Assembly: GCF_963259705.1 (NCBI RefSeq) | Contig: NC_081844.1 | Coordinates: forward strand, 101,892,671 to 101,956,670 | Direction: 5' to 3' | Length of the DNA stretch: 64,000 nt | DNA from: Myotis daubentonii | Taxonomy: Eukaryota; Chordata; Mammalia; Chiroptera; Vespertilionidae | Shown: one piece after another, positions 1 to 10,472 of the stretch | Numbering within the stretch: position 1 is the stretch's first letter | How the letters are laid out: each line of letters begins with the position of its first letter | The notes under the pieces: model-generated | The model's input: the letters and a program-made list of their open reading frames with translations, nothing else | What the model was told of the DNA's origin: nothing | The model's database searches: none | Program-made: the position numbers and the translations under genes

Positions 1-534
1 GATGTGTCTTGGTGTGGTCCTCTTTGGATTCCTTTTGTTTGGGGTTCTCCACGCTTCTTGGACCTGTAAGTCCATTTCTTTCACCAGGTGGGGGAAGTTT
101 TCTGTCATTATTTCTTCAAATAGGTTTTCAATATCTTGGTCTCTCTCATCTTCTGGCACCCCTATAATTCTGATGTTGTTACGCTTGAAGCTGTCCCAGA
201 GGCTCCTTACACTATCCTCGCATTTTTGGATTCTTTTTTCATTTTGCTTTTCCGGTTGGGTGTTTTTTGCTTCCTCGCATTTCAAATCATTGACTTGATT
301 CTTGCACTCCTCTGGTCTGCTGTCGGGAGTCTGTATAATATTCGTTATTTCAGTCTGTGTATGCTTAATTTCTAGTTGGTTCCCCAATATAACATCGAGG
401 GTCTCATTAGTTTTCTTGTAGATCTCATTAAGTTTATCGGCGGCTTCTAAACAGTTCTTGAGAGACCTTAAAAGTGTGGTTCTGAACTCTATATCTTCCT
501 TTGACAATTTTGTCCTATTTCTTTGTCTCCGCAT
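1..534 (-). CDS. L1 ORF1 protein (RNA-binding chaperone), N-terminal 178 codons, partial
   Basis: I translated the minus strand from the ATG at 534-532. It gives 178 uninterrupted codons to the window edge. The start MRRQRNRTKLSKEDIEFR is followed by a Lys/Glu/Leu/Asn-rich stretch (about residues 15-110) with the look of the ORF1p coiled coil. Then comes the strongly conserved RRM-entry segment around residue 120 (NNIRIIGVPEDERDQDIENL) and FEEIMTENFPHLVKEMDLQV, ending near TPRHI. In the L1 family ORF1p forms trimers that coat L1 RNA in the cytoplasmic particle. The absence of stops over 534 nt suggests a young copy, but activity cannot be judged without ORF2. The reading frame is certain and the family assignment very strong. 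Confidence 0.93.
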   Translation of the reverse strand, partial: MRRQRNRTKLSKEDIEFRTTLLRSLKNCLEAADKLNEIYKKTNETLDVILGNQLEIKHTQTEITNIIQTPDSRPEECKNQVNDLKCEEAKNTQPEKQNEKRIQKCEDSVRSLWDSFKRNNIRIIGVPEDERDQDIENLFEEIMTENFPHLVKEMDLQVQEAWRTPNKRNPKRTTPRHI

Positions 535-1235
535 TTTGTTATGCTTCCTTGGTGCACCCCCTAGTGGTCTTTGTTCGCAGTCTTATAGTTAAACCTTGAT
601 TGTTGTAGCTAATCCCAGGGAGGGTTTGACCTCCAGGCCAAGTGGCTATGAGAATCAGCTGTGTCAGCAGTGAGAGAACTTTTGTCCTCTAGGGAGGTGC
701 TAATCTAGCCTTTGCCTGAGGCTATCCAGCAAATGCCTCTGTGCAGGGCTTGGGCGGGGCGGGTCGCACAGGATCAACAGGGTGGGCCGGAGAGAGCAGT
801 TATGGCGGCTCTCAGTCCTAACCCAGGGGCTCTGCCTCTCTGAGTCCCAGCACCCGCTGCAAAGCTCGGAGAGAAAGCTGCACTCGCTCTGACCGAAGCC
901 AGACAGTCCCGCTTCTCCCGTTTGAGTCTGGGTCCCTAAAGACTCGCCTGTATCTGGAGCTCAGAGTCTGCGACTCCCTCTCGATTGAAAACAACAGCCA
1001 CGCCCTCCGCCGCCAGCCCGCTCCGCGCACTCCGCACCTCAGAATTTGACTTCAGCACTGCGCCTCCTCTGAGTGTCCGTATGCATTTCTCTTTCCTCCT
1101 AGTTGTAGGACTTCCACTCAGCCAGCGTTCCTGTGGTTCTGGGTGATGTCCCTTCCGTTTTTTGGTTTCACTTTTGAAGTAGTTGTTCAAAGCAGCAAAC
1201 TCCGGCGTTAACCTATGCTGCCATCTTGGTTCTCC
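535..1235 (-). promoter_or_regulatory. L1 5' UTR / internal promoter with a YY1-type motif at the start
   Basis: This is the roughly 700-bp GC-rich leader between the L1 5' end and ORF1. Within the first 20 bases on the minus strand lies CCAAGATGGC (plus-strand GCCATCTTGG near 1220-1229). That matches the YY1 core found at the start of many mammalian L1s, where it positions transcription initiation. Promoter function is inferred from the family, not shown by the sequence. Confidence 0.7.
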
Positions 1236-1379
1236 AAAATCTCTTTACACTTTTAATACATATGATATATAAGACTGCATATACATACATATGCACTCCA
1301 GAAAAGTAAAATAAAACACACTAAAATGACTCACCACTACAGGGCTCTTTTTTTCTTAGCATATTTGTAGCTTAATAGA

Positions 1380-1600
1380 TGTAGCTATAATTAATGTATT
1401 TTCATGGATGTATAATGCGCCATTGTAAGGCTGCCCACACTTTATTCTTTTGTTTTAGATATTTAGGTTGTTTTTACACTTTCACTCTTACAAACAATGC
1501 TTCTCTCATCTATAGTTATAAAATTATTTCTGTAGATGACTTAGGAATGGACTTGGTAGGTGACAAATTATAGGCATTTTTAACTTGATTAGGAACTAGA
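1380..1600 (-). mobile_element. Old L1 fragment, antisense to the window (ORF2 3' region)
   Basis: Read on the plus strand, the DNA follows the familiar antisense of the old-L1 ORF2 end: '...ataatgcgccattgtaagg', then a 'taggttgttttta' segment, then 'aatgcttct' and 'tatttctgtagatgactta'. It is heavily diverged and has no open frame. A profile search for L1M elements would settle it. Confidence 0.45.
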
Positions 1601-1991
1601 CTACTGCAGTGATCATTTTGCAGTATATATTAATATCAAATCATTATGTTGTAAACTTGAAACTAATAGTGATATATTTTTTATATAGGTGCATTAAATA
1701 TATAGTGAATGCTATCATTTTAACAGATAGAAGTATAGATTTGACATTTCATATTTTGTACTTCATCTGGCCAGATTGATGTGTAACAGACAATCAAGTT
1801 ATCAGAGGATTTTTATTGTTGTCAGTGTTTTAGTTCTCAAATTATGGTGACACAGAGTTTTGCTGTACAGGGAGAAGGAAGTAGTTCTTTGACTGATATG
1901 AATGAAATGACAGTTCATCCTAAGAATAAGGTTGGTGATAGGAAACGTGTGCATCACTACTTTCTCGGCAATGAAACATTTTATTAAAAAA

Positions 1992-2339
1992 CTAGAGGCC
2001 TGTTGCACAAAATGTGTGCACTCAGGGGGTCCCTCAGCCTGGCCTGAACCTTCTTACAGTCTGGGAGCCCTCAGGGGATGTCTGACTGATGGGCCTAAGT
2101 CAGCAGTCAGACAGCCTTAGCGCTGCTGTGGAGATGGGAGAGGCTCCTGCCACTGCCACTATACTCACAAGCCGTGAGCCTGGCTTCTGGCTGAGTGGCA
2201 CTCCCCCTGTGGAAGTGCACTGATCACCAGAGGGAAGCTCCAGTGTTGAGCATCTGCCCCCTGTTGGTCACTGTGCATCATAGCAACTTGTAGTTCCACT
2301 GTTTGGCCTATTTGCATATTAGCCTTTTATTATATAGGA
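1992..2339 (-). mobile_element. HeliBat-type non-autonomous Helitron (unit 1a of a tandem pair)
   Basis: The 3' end on the plus strand is ctagaggcctgttgcac followed by the degenerate hairpin (gcacaaaatgtgtgc). The 5' end is revcomp of tattatatagga at 2328-2339. The left flanking base is A, as Helitrons require. Unit 1b starts directly at 2340 with no gap. There is no Rep/helicase coding sequence, so it depends on an autonomous partner. Confidence 0.88.
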
Positions 2340-3177
2340 CTAGAAGCCCAGTGCATGAAAACTGTCCCCTTGAGGTGGGGTGTCCCTCAGCCCAGCCTGT
2401 AACCTCTTCAATCTGGGACCCCTCGGGGATTGGGCCTAAACCGGCATTAAGACATCCCTCTCATAATCCGGGACTGCTGGCTCCCAACTGTTCTCTTGCC
2501 TGCCTGTCTGATTGCCCTTAACCACTTCTGCCTGCTAGCCTGATCACCCCCTAACCCAGCCATGGGCAAACTACGGCCCGTGGGCCAGATCCGGCCTGTT
2601 TGAAATGAATAAAACTAAAAAAAAAAAAAGACCGTGCCCTTTTATGTAATGATGTTTACTTTGAATTTATATTAGTTCACACAAACACTCCATCCATGCT
2701 TTTGTTCAGGCCCTCCGGTCCAGTTTAAGAACCCATTGTGGCCCTCGAGTCAAAAAGTTTGCCCACCCCTGCCCTAACCACTCCCCTGCCAGCCTGATTG
2801 ATGCCTAACTGCTCCCCAGGCAGCCCAGTCACCCCCAACTGCCCTCCCCTGCCAGCCTGGTTGCCCCTAATTGCCCTCCCCTGCTGGCCTAATCACCCAC
2901 AACTGCCCTCCCCTGCCAGCCATCTTGTGGCTGTGGGTACCACCATCTTTGAGGGCATGGCAGTCAATTAGCATATTCCCCCCTTATTGACTGTGGGCCT
3001 CTCCATCTTTGAAGGTGGGGCAGTCAATTAGCTTATTCCCTCCTTATTGGCTGTGGGTGCCACCATCTTTGAGGGCGGGCAGTCAATTAACATATTCCCT
3101 CCTTATTGGCTGTGGGCGCTGCCATCTTTGCAACAGTGTGAGGGTCAATTAGCATATTCCCTCTTTATTAGATAGGA
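2340..3177 (-). mobile_element. HeliBat-type Helitron (unit 1b) with a nested hAT
   Basis: Starts with ctagaagcccagtgcatg and ends ttattagatagga|T. Inside are tandem units built on 'aactgccctcccctgcc' (about 2760-2930), then about four roughly 60-bp units containing 'ccatctttg...cagtcaattagcatattcc' (about 2935-3165). A hAT at 2557-2771 is inserted into it, so the hAT is younger than this Helitron. Confidence 0.88.
2557..2771. mobile_element. Non-autonomous hAT transposon (215 bp), nested in a Helitron
   Basis: The inverted ends are CAGCCATGGGCAAAC on the left and GTTTGCCCACCCCTG on the right. They are flanked by a perfect 8-bp target duplication, ccctaacc, at 2549-2556 and 2772-2779, which is diagnostic for hAT. 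The interior has an A-rich run and no coding capacity. In reverse orientation its first roughly 55 bp match the element at 50514-50738, so both belong to one family. Confidence 0.9.
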
Positions 3178-3846
3178 TTACCTCTATCATACATGTGGCC
3201 ATAATGTGTAGTCAATTTGCTTAGTAGGGGCATAGCTGTTTAGAAAATGGAACATGAGGAAAGGAGGAGTCTAGTACAACTTCCATATAATAAAAAAGTA
3301 TTCGCCCTTGGAAGATTTAAAATACCTATTGCTCTGGTCTGCATGATCTAGGAATATTGTTTTACTTTATTTCAGGTGTCTTGAACTTACTCAGAAGCTT
3401 TCTTATTTCATTTGCTTCCCCTGAAATTACTTTTTTGAGCTAGGTAGACATGTTGTCCCTGCCACATTTACAAAGAAATGAACAACTTAATGGGTAAGGT
3501 CCTATCAGATCCCTTTAAGCAGAGATCTTTCATCAGAATCAGCATATTCAAATACCAGAAGTGAGAATCTTAACATAGATATCTAGAAAAACCAGGACCT
3601 GTTGATAGCCCGCAGATGGACTGGGCTGATACCAATTTATCAGAAGCTGCCAGACCTCAGAAGATAGGTAATATACATGTTGAGGCATAAAATATATATG
3701 ACATTTGATTTAAAATGTTATATGTGATTTAAAAATCTTTTGATTCAACAGGGTAAAGAAGAGGAGGGTCAGAAGGCATCAAGATGTAATATGATGATAG
3801 TCTGATTTTCCTTGTGACAAAGGTTAACAACATGCTAGACTTTGCC

Positions 3847-3898
<52 letters not shown>

Positions 3899-4040
3899 TT
3901 TTTTTTAATCTGTAGCATTGAATATTTTCTAACATATCTTTTATCAATGTTAGTGTAAGAAACTGCTTTTATAAGAGAAAATGAGAAAAGAACAATGCGT
4001 TAAAGGATTTGAGTCAGGCTAAGATGATATTAAAGTGTGG
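3178..4040. other. Single-copy AT-rich DNA, nothing recognised apart from a TA tract
   Basis: No gene, RNA or repeat family recognised except the (TA)n listed separately. Short reading frames here have no recognisable protein content. Confidence 0.5.
3849..3896. repeat. (TA)n microsatellite
   Basis: About 24 perfect TA dinucleotides. Confidence 0.98.
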
Positions 4041-4044
4041 TTAT

Positions 4045-4260
4045 AAGTATGGATCTTTGAGTGATGCAGTTCATTTTGAGTGCTGACTCGGCCATCTACT
4101 ACATTGTGGTCTTGGCAAGTTATTAGATTAATGTATCCTTTAGTTTCCAAATCTGTATAGTGGGGATAATAATAATAATAATATATGCATTATGATTGTT
4201 TTGAATATATGAAATAATTTATATAATGTAATAAGAAAATGCGTTGCTTTAAAGATGTCA
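4045..4260 (+). mobile_element. MIR SINE (old, mammal-wide)
   Basis: Contains the MIR core order: 'gagtgctgactcggccatctac', 'ttggcaagttatta', 'agtttccaaatctgtatagtggggataataat'. It is diverged, as expected for this age. Confidence 0.8.
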
Positions 4261-4850
4261 ATAATTTTTATAATATTGCTATTATTATCAATATTATTAT
4301 TATTATTACTATGTGCCTAAATATTTCTTAGGCTGAAAATGCTCTCGAATATAATTAATTATAAAAGAACAGGAGATTTTTCTAAATTGGCCATCATGGA
4401 ATACGATTACCTTGACTTTATTATTCTACAGAAAAGTGAAGGACCCTGACCAGGCTATGATGAAAAGGTAAAATAAGAACTATCCTACATAATCTCATTA
4501 TCACCTAACCAGGCTCATGTCTACATCTTAATCTTTCTTTCCCAAGACATTTGCACTGCAATGGTTAACAATAACTATACGCTCAGTCTAGCCTTTCTAA
4601 ACTATGTTGAATAAGTGGTGACTTCTCCACACATGTGCTCTTTGCAATTTCAGAGTGAGATGCCCACAAACAGCGCAGTACCCACCATTGATTACCTAAT
4701 TACACGATCACTCCATCAGTAACTCAGCACAACATCTGTGACCCTCTATGTCACCGCCACAGCCCCCTTGTCTATCCCCTGGAGCTTCACTGAGGCGGTT
4801 CTCCTGACATAATATATTCATTATCCATTAGATCTGGCACACGCTCCGCA
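4260..4850. other. Single-copy DNA preceding noncoding element A
   Basis: No repeat or coding signal recognised. The segment at 4493-4521 is repeated at 5994-6022 (26 of 29 bases). Confidence 0.5.
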
Positions 4851-4995
4851 GTGCTCAATTACGATACAATCGAGCGAAGGGTCTGGTGTCGGCCAGTGTA
4901 ATGACTTTCTGATTATCTGTCTTTAAATGATGAATGAAACGAAAATGTACTGCTCAAACCAAATATAAGATTGTTAGGATGCCAAATGAAAATGG
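4851..4995 (+). promoter_or_regulatory. Noncoding element A: candidate duplicated regulatory block (three copies in window)
   Basis: The core at 4898-4943 (starts GTAATGACTTTCTGATTATC) matches 33685-33730 at 43 of 46 bases. Matching flanking blocks keep the same order: GCTCAATTA about 45 bp before the core and ATGCCAAATGAAAA after it. The block is rich in TAAT, ATTA and TGATTAT motifs of the homeodomain and PBX-HOX type. It has no open frame, no terminal repeats and no poly(A). A regulatory role is inferred from copy retention and motif content only. The alternative is a relic of an ancient, unnamed interspersed repeat. Confidence 0.5.
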
Positions 4996-5651
4996 TGCAT
5001 AGCCTCCTTTATGGGAGAATGGCAGAGGCCTGCTTTTATCCAGCAATAGCTCCCTGAAGATAGTTTTCCAAGTCATTCCCAGCCTTCAGTTATGAGATTA
5101 CTATGAATCCATTGACTCTCTATGTCCTGAATTGACATTTTGGAGTCATTGTAATTCACAAAACTTTCAAATAATTTTGCATTTGCCTCGTCTTTTGGCT
5201 TTAATTATGTGAACTGACCTCCCCATGATAGTCTTATCGCTTCTAGTTTGTCACCTGGGTCAGATTATTTTTTTGAGCTGTTTTTGTCTCATGGAGAGCT
5301 GTAAAATAATTAAGCATATTGATACATAGACAGGCATTTAAAAAAAAACCTGCCAGTATTATAAATATGTGGGAGACTCAAAAACATTTTGTTGTTCAAA
5401 TAATTATGAAGCAGGTGTTTGATAGTAGAGTCATTTCTGTTTCTGTTTACATCTTTAGTTATTATTCTGTTAATTATAATTGAAAATCCAATAAAGCTTT
5501 ATAATGGAACACTCATAAATCTGACTTGAATTACAGCTTCTCCCAATTTATTCCCTTAAATAGAACATATTGGACTTTAGGTTATAAAATACTTTTTAAA
5601 ATCCAATTCCCTTCCCAATTCTTTAAATCCTTTATAATAACTTAACCATAT

Positions 5652-5758
5652 GGGAAATTTAGACAAGATGATATTAAAGTATGGCTATAAGGGAGATTTA
5701 GACAAGAAAGAATAAATGTATTAATTTTTAGACAAGAAAGAGTAAATGTATTAATTTT
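5652..5758. repeat. Templated 23-nt insertion with flank duplication, plus 30-bp tandem repeat
   Basis: GGGAAATTTAGACAAG (5652-5667) and GGGAGATTTAGACAAG (5691-5706) flank 23 nt that match 4024-4046 at 21 of 23. Units 5699-5728 and 5729-5758 then form a 30-bp tandem repeat differing by one base. This reads as replication-slippage or patch-copy history, not a known mobile element. Confidence 0.7.
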
Positions 5759-5957
5759 TCATGTCACAATTAGGTTTACCTAATGTTGTTTGGGTATCTG
5801 AAAATTTCCCATAGTGATGGCTGCCATTATGTAGCTATATAAGATGAGGCAAATTTCTTCCTCACTCTGTGCTTGAATTAGGTAAATATATATATTCTAC
5901 TGAATTAGAATTTCCAAAATAAATTTCTACTGTTTTCCTTACATTAGTTTACAGATT

Positions 5958-5998
5958 TGAGAAGCTGATCTAAAATTCAGTTTTAGATCAGCTTCTCA
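5958..5998. repeat. Short perfect hairpin (18-bp stem, 5-nt loop)
   Basis: GAGAAGCTGATCTAAAA at 5959-5975 is exactly complementary to 5981-5997, with loop TTCAG and one further T-A pair. The stem is too short for an ordinary pre-miRNA. It is directly followed by a 29-nt segment copied from, or shared with, 4493-4521. Confidence 0.85.
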
Positions 5999-6880
5999 TT
6001 TTAACCTAACCAGGCTCATATCAAAATGACTAAAATAAAATTTGTTTGGATCTCATTTGATTTGAACAAAGAGATGGTCTTTGTGCTTGTGGGAGATGGA
6101 TGACTCTGGTATAAGCGATCGGTAGCTGTCCTTCCTATTTGTTGATATTTGCAACAGAATTAAATCGACTCCATGGTGAAGAACTCTGAATATGTCTACA
6201 AAATGCTTCCATTCCTAAGATTCGAACTGCCTTCTTATCTTTTACTTTAAAGAATGACTACATTAGGTATTGGTTAAATGTCTCAAGTCCTTCTCCTTAA
6301 AGTAAAAAACAAGAAAAAATTGTCTCTAAGGGCACTGATTAAGTGAGCTCACTAATTAATTAAGTACATCTCAGCATTCTTGATTTGGAAATTCTAACAC
6401 TAATCTTCTAAGCTTGTAGTTTGTAAAAACTAGAGAGGATATATAAATATTATTTTTTTCCTTTTGTTTCCAGCCAGAATGGAAAGTATTTAAATGGGGA
6501 CATATTAGAAGCTGTAGGGAAATATGAATTAATTTTTAGGTCATTGACTGCTTTACTTTTATTTCATATTTATTTAAAAATAAATAAATATTTGAAAAAG
6601 GTGCTGATGTAATAGAAAGAAGGTCTAAATTCCCTTTTACTTCGTAAAGACAGAATTTTCTTGACGCGTGTTTTTAGAAGAGTACAGGTTTAACGTAGCA
6701 TCCTCATTACTGCTTCTCAATCTATTATTACCTAGAAAATGAAAGAAAGACATACCAAAATTAGAATCTTGAACATGTATTTCTTTTAGTCACAAGACTT
6801 AAATATATTAGGAGATAATTTAAGTTTATCAACAAAATAGCCAAGTCATATAAACTCTAGCTCTCTGTCTCTGGCTAGAC

Positions 6881-7206
6881 CAGCGGTTATCAACCTGTTG
6901 GTCACCAACCTGTGGGTTGTGACCTCTTTGGGGGTCAAACGACCCTTTCACAGGGGTCGCCTAAGACCATAGGAAAACACATATATAATTACATATTGTT
7001 TTTGTGATTCATCACTATGCTTTAATTATGTTCAATTTGTAACAGTGAAACTACATCCTGCATATCAGATATTTACATTGCGATTCATAACAGTATCAAA
7101 ATTACAGTTATGAAGTAGCAACGAAAATAATTTTATGGTTGGGGGTCACCACAACATGAGGAACTGTATTAAAGGGTCGCGCCATTAGGAAAGTTGAGAA
7201 CCACTG
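6881..7206. mobile_element. Non-autonomous hAT, SPIN/OposCharlie-like (326 bp)
   Basis: Ends are CAGCGGTTATCAACCTGTTGG and ...GTTGAGAACCACTG, flanked by 8-bp duplications ggctagac (6873-6880) and ggctaaac (7207-7214; 7 of 8 match). The near-terminal blocks 'ggggtcaaacgaccctttcacaggggtcgccta' fit the hAT group that includes SPIN, known in vespertilionid bats and suspected of horizontal transfer. The exact subfamily name needs a library match. Confidence 0.85.
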
Positions 7207-7214
7207 GGCTAAAC

Positions 7215-8616
7215 TAAATACAAATTATTCTAGAAAGATATCTGCTCAGTGTAAAAAAAAAACAAAACAAAAACACATCAATTTATCCTTCATGTAAAAC
7301 TCCTGGGTCAGAGAAGAATAATACTTCCTATGATTTTCAAGCTCCACAGGGTGATGCCAGGTGTCACCTGCATACAGGATGTGTGGTGTTACATGAGGGC
7401 AACCCTGGCCTTAGGGAGCGTATATCTTCTATAATGGGAAGACAGCATGCCTATCCTTTACTCCCAGGGGGGCACCATCTTTATCTTCCATAGTTCGAAG
7501 GAATCATGCCCTTTGTTCCAGAAAAAAAGAAAAAACCCAAACATTTTTTTCTGTATTCCATGCTGTTTTCCTATACATATATAGTCTAAAATAAAAGCAT
7601 CCATTAAGACACCCTGACATATGACATCCATGAGGAATTATCTCCCAACACTTGTATTTATAATTTCTAGAAAACAGTAACATTAATTCCTTATATTGGT
7701 TTAAATATTATTCATGGTTAAACATTCACAAACACTTTATATTTCTTTGACAGCACAGATCTGAGCTAGGTTTTACTAATCCCGTTTTTCAGATGAGTAT
7801 ACTGAGTCTAATAGACCACGTAAATTTTTCTGGGTTCCATGGCAATAAGTGGTAAAACAGAGACTTCAGTCCAGGTCTTCTGCCTTCTAATATATTATAT
7901 TTCCTACAAAGCCAGTGTATTCCCTTCATTCTCCACACTTATTGGCAACTGCATGTAAGACCATCAGTTAATTATGTGATATGATTTGAGAAATGTTTTG
8001 GGAGGCCTGTCATCAACAAAACAAAACATTTTCCTCTGTTCCTATGAGAGCACATCATTGTTTTCTCTGTAAATAAAGTTCATTTATCTAATTAGCACCC
8101 ATATATAGTGTCAGGTAATAGTCCTGAAATAATGAGTAGGAAAGATGCAAAGCCACTCCTAAAAGAAGAGAGTGACCAAAAAGCCTATTCGTAGGGAAAA
8201 CCTGTATGGAAGGGAATGCATCACGCAGCTAAACGGTCAGGGCTACAAGGGAACGATGAAGGAACAAACACCTGAAACCTTAGGATTTTTTCTAATTGCA
8301 TAATCACTTGATTAGTGTGGGTTGAATTACATAATTGCACAGTGAAACTTGACATTTCTAGACGGAGCATGCCATTCAAAAGGGAAGTAGGGAGGGGTTT
8401 GGAGAAGGAGTTAACAGGGAAACATCACTGCCTGGCCCAACACTTTTATGCCAGGGCAAGCTGCTAAACACCACCAGTTTTCATCACAGCTTCTGACTTC
8501 CTCTCCTGCCAAAGGAACAGATTACCACAGCAGGGTGTTCCTCCACTTAGTGAACTTTAGAAAAGTTAACTTAACTGTGGGTCTTGGGGAGTTTTGTGTG
8601 GTTGCAGAAAGGACAA
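7215..8616. other. Mostly single-copy DNA
   Basis: Apart from the MIR listed below I recognise nothing here. The 82-codon frame at 8448-8696 runs into the TCTA microsatellite and has no recognisable protein content. Confidence 0.5.
7725..7900 (-). mobile_element. MIR SINE, reverse orientation (diverged)
   Basis: Plus-strand text follows reversed MIR: 'acaaacactttatat', 'ttttcagatgagtatactgag', 'ggcaataagtggtaaaacagagacttcagtccaggtcttctgcc'. Confidence 0.65.
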
Positions 8617-8617
8617 A

Positions 8618-8619
8618 TG

Positions 8620-8667
<48 letters not shown>

Positions 8668-8668
8668 A
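8618..8668. repeat. (TCTA)n microsatellite
   Basis: About 12 to 13 tetranucleotide units. Confidence 0.97.
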
Positions 8669-9466
8669 TCCCTACAAGTCCTTTTGCCATGCTTAAGCCT
8701 CCTAATTGTGCTGAATATAACTAGTAAGGTAATTAATGTTTTAAAAGCATTTTAGAAAATAAATAAGCTCATATCTCTCCTTTTTCATTTTCTTCCTCTC
8801 TAATGTTTTCCGTCTCCCATCTGGGTCGCTTCTCTGACTCCATCATACTTCCATAAATTAAAAGGATCCACAGTAAGTGAATGAGATTTCAGGGTCATAT
8901 TTATTCTTACTCATTCTTTGATTTTTAAAATAGATTTCTCACCATTTTATACCATGGGTATTTTTTTTTTTACCACATTACATAAAATGTATTTAATTAT
9001 TTCACTTTCTTTCAACAGGATACTGTGATTCTTAAAGTTATAGTTAAATTATTAGTCCCTGAGAGAGAATTCAATAATAAATTCTTTTTCTTCTTTATTA
9101 ATACTGAAATACAACTCCTCTCAATTTATTTTCATTCCCACTAGAAGAAACTTAAACAAGAATTTGTATCTGTAATTGCTGAATAATATCTGTACAATTT
9201 ATTTTCTTCCTCTATTTCTGTGTTTTATGAGTCAGTGTTTTAGATTTTTTATGACCATGGTTTTCTATCCAATAAATGATTAGTTGAGCAAAGCCCATAT
9301 TTTAATAGGAACTCATAGTTATTGCACTTTAAAGAATTAATAGTTGGACTCAACTCTAAGTTACAAATCTAGAAATCTCACCTGCTTCCAGCTTAATTTT
9401 CCAAGCCAAACACCTCAAAAATGCACACAGGCACATATACACACACACCATTAAGCATCGCAGGTA
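8669..9466. other. Single-copy AT-rich DNA
   Basis: No gene, RNA or repeat recognised. Confidence 0.5.
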
Positions 9467-9723
9467 CAGTAGGTCCTCAGGTTACGTTGGAGATCCGTTC
9501 CTACCGCATGACGTAAAGCGATTTTCACTGTGAACCCACCTACATAAGTACCTATGTCACTCACATGGCGCGCATACACAGCAGTAATGAAGTGAAACAG
9601 TAAAAAAAAATTAAAAGATAACAATTCCTGACTTTTACTTGTGATAAATAAAAAAAACAACAAAAAAAAAACATAAAGCACATAGGTATATACGTCAAAA
9701 TGACGGAAATATATATATATAAA

Positions 9724-10006
9724 CTAGTGGCTCAGTGCATGAAATTCGTGCATGGGGGGTGTTCCTCAGTCCAGCCTGCACCCTCTCCAATCTGGGACCC
9801 CTCAGGGGATGTCTGACTGCCGGTTTACCTTCTTGCCCCCAACTTCTCCCCCCCCTTGCCGGCCTAATCAACCCCAACTGCCTTCCCCTCCTGGCTTGAT
9901 TGCCCCTAACCACCTCTGCCTCAGCCCCGCCACCATGGCTTTGTCTGGAAGGTTTCCCAGAAGGTCTCCCAGTCTAATTAGCATATTACCCTTTTATTAG
10001 TATAGA
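9724..10006 (-). mobile_element. HeliBat-type Helitron (array 2, unit a)
   Basis: Begins ctagtggctcagtgcatg with the hairpin gcatgaaattcgtgc. Ends ttattagtataga, directly against unit b. The left flank is A. Confidence 0.87.
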
Positions 10007-10472
10007 CTAGAGGCCCGGTGCACAAAAATTTGTGCACTCGGGGGTAGGGGGTCCTTCAGCCCAGCCTGTGCCCTCTCACAGTCTGAGAACCCTCGGGGGT
10101 GACCACTTGCTGGTTTAGGCCTGCTTCCCAGGGGATTGGGCCTAAGCTGGCAATGAGACATCCCTCTGGCAGCCTGGCAGCCCTCAGGGGATGTCCACTT
10201 GGCAGCGGGGAGCAGGCCTAAGCTGCAGTCAGACATCCTTAGCGCTGCTGAGGAGGCAGGAGAGGCTCCCACCACCACTGTTGTACTGGCAGCCGTCAGC
10301 CTGGCTTGTGGCTGAGCAGAGCTCCCCTCTGTGAGAGCACACTGACCACCAGGGGGCAGCTCCTGCATTGAGAGTGTTCCCCCTGGTGGTCAGTGTGTGT
10401 CATAGTGACCAGTCATTCCCAGTCTTTCTGCTGTTAGGGTTAGTTTGCATATTACCCTTTTACTATATAGGA
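10007..10472 (-). mobile_element. HeliBat-type Helitron (array 2, unit b)
   Basis: Begins ctagaggcccggtgcac with the hairpin around ggtgcacaaaaatttgtgcac. Ends ttttactatatagga. It joins unit c through the sequence tatataggatagaggcc, in which one terminal base of the usual CTAG is missing. The same junction occurs at 25826/25827. Confidence 0.88.

Larger units (their letters stand above)
1..1235 (-). mobile_element. 5' part of a LINE-1 (young-looking bat L1), running off the left edge
   Basis: On the minus strand the element starts near 1235 with the typical mammalian L1 start (GGAGAACCAAGATGGC). About 700 bp of GC-rich 5' UTR follow, then ORF1 from 534. The 5' end appears complete and the ORF1 portion has no stop or frameshift, so this looks like a recent full-length-type insertion. 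The rest of ORF1, ORF2, the 3' UTR and the second target duplication lie outside the window. Identification is by recognition of the 5' end and the ORF1 protein. Confidence 0.9.
4996..6880. other. Single-copy DNA with small local duplications
   Basis: No gene or interspersed repeat recognised. It contains a 16-bp flanked 23-nt insertion (5652-5706), a 30-bp tandem duplication (5699-5758) and a perfect hairpin (5958-5998), listed separately. Confidence 0.5.

Noticed and set aside
936..1190. 84-codon frame (and an overlapping 70-codon frame, 818-1030) in the L1 5' UTR, sense to the element
   Set aside because: They begin with TTG and GTG, not ATG, and lie in untranslated leader sequence, so I do not call an upstream protein.
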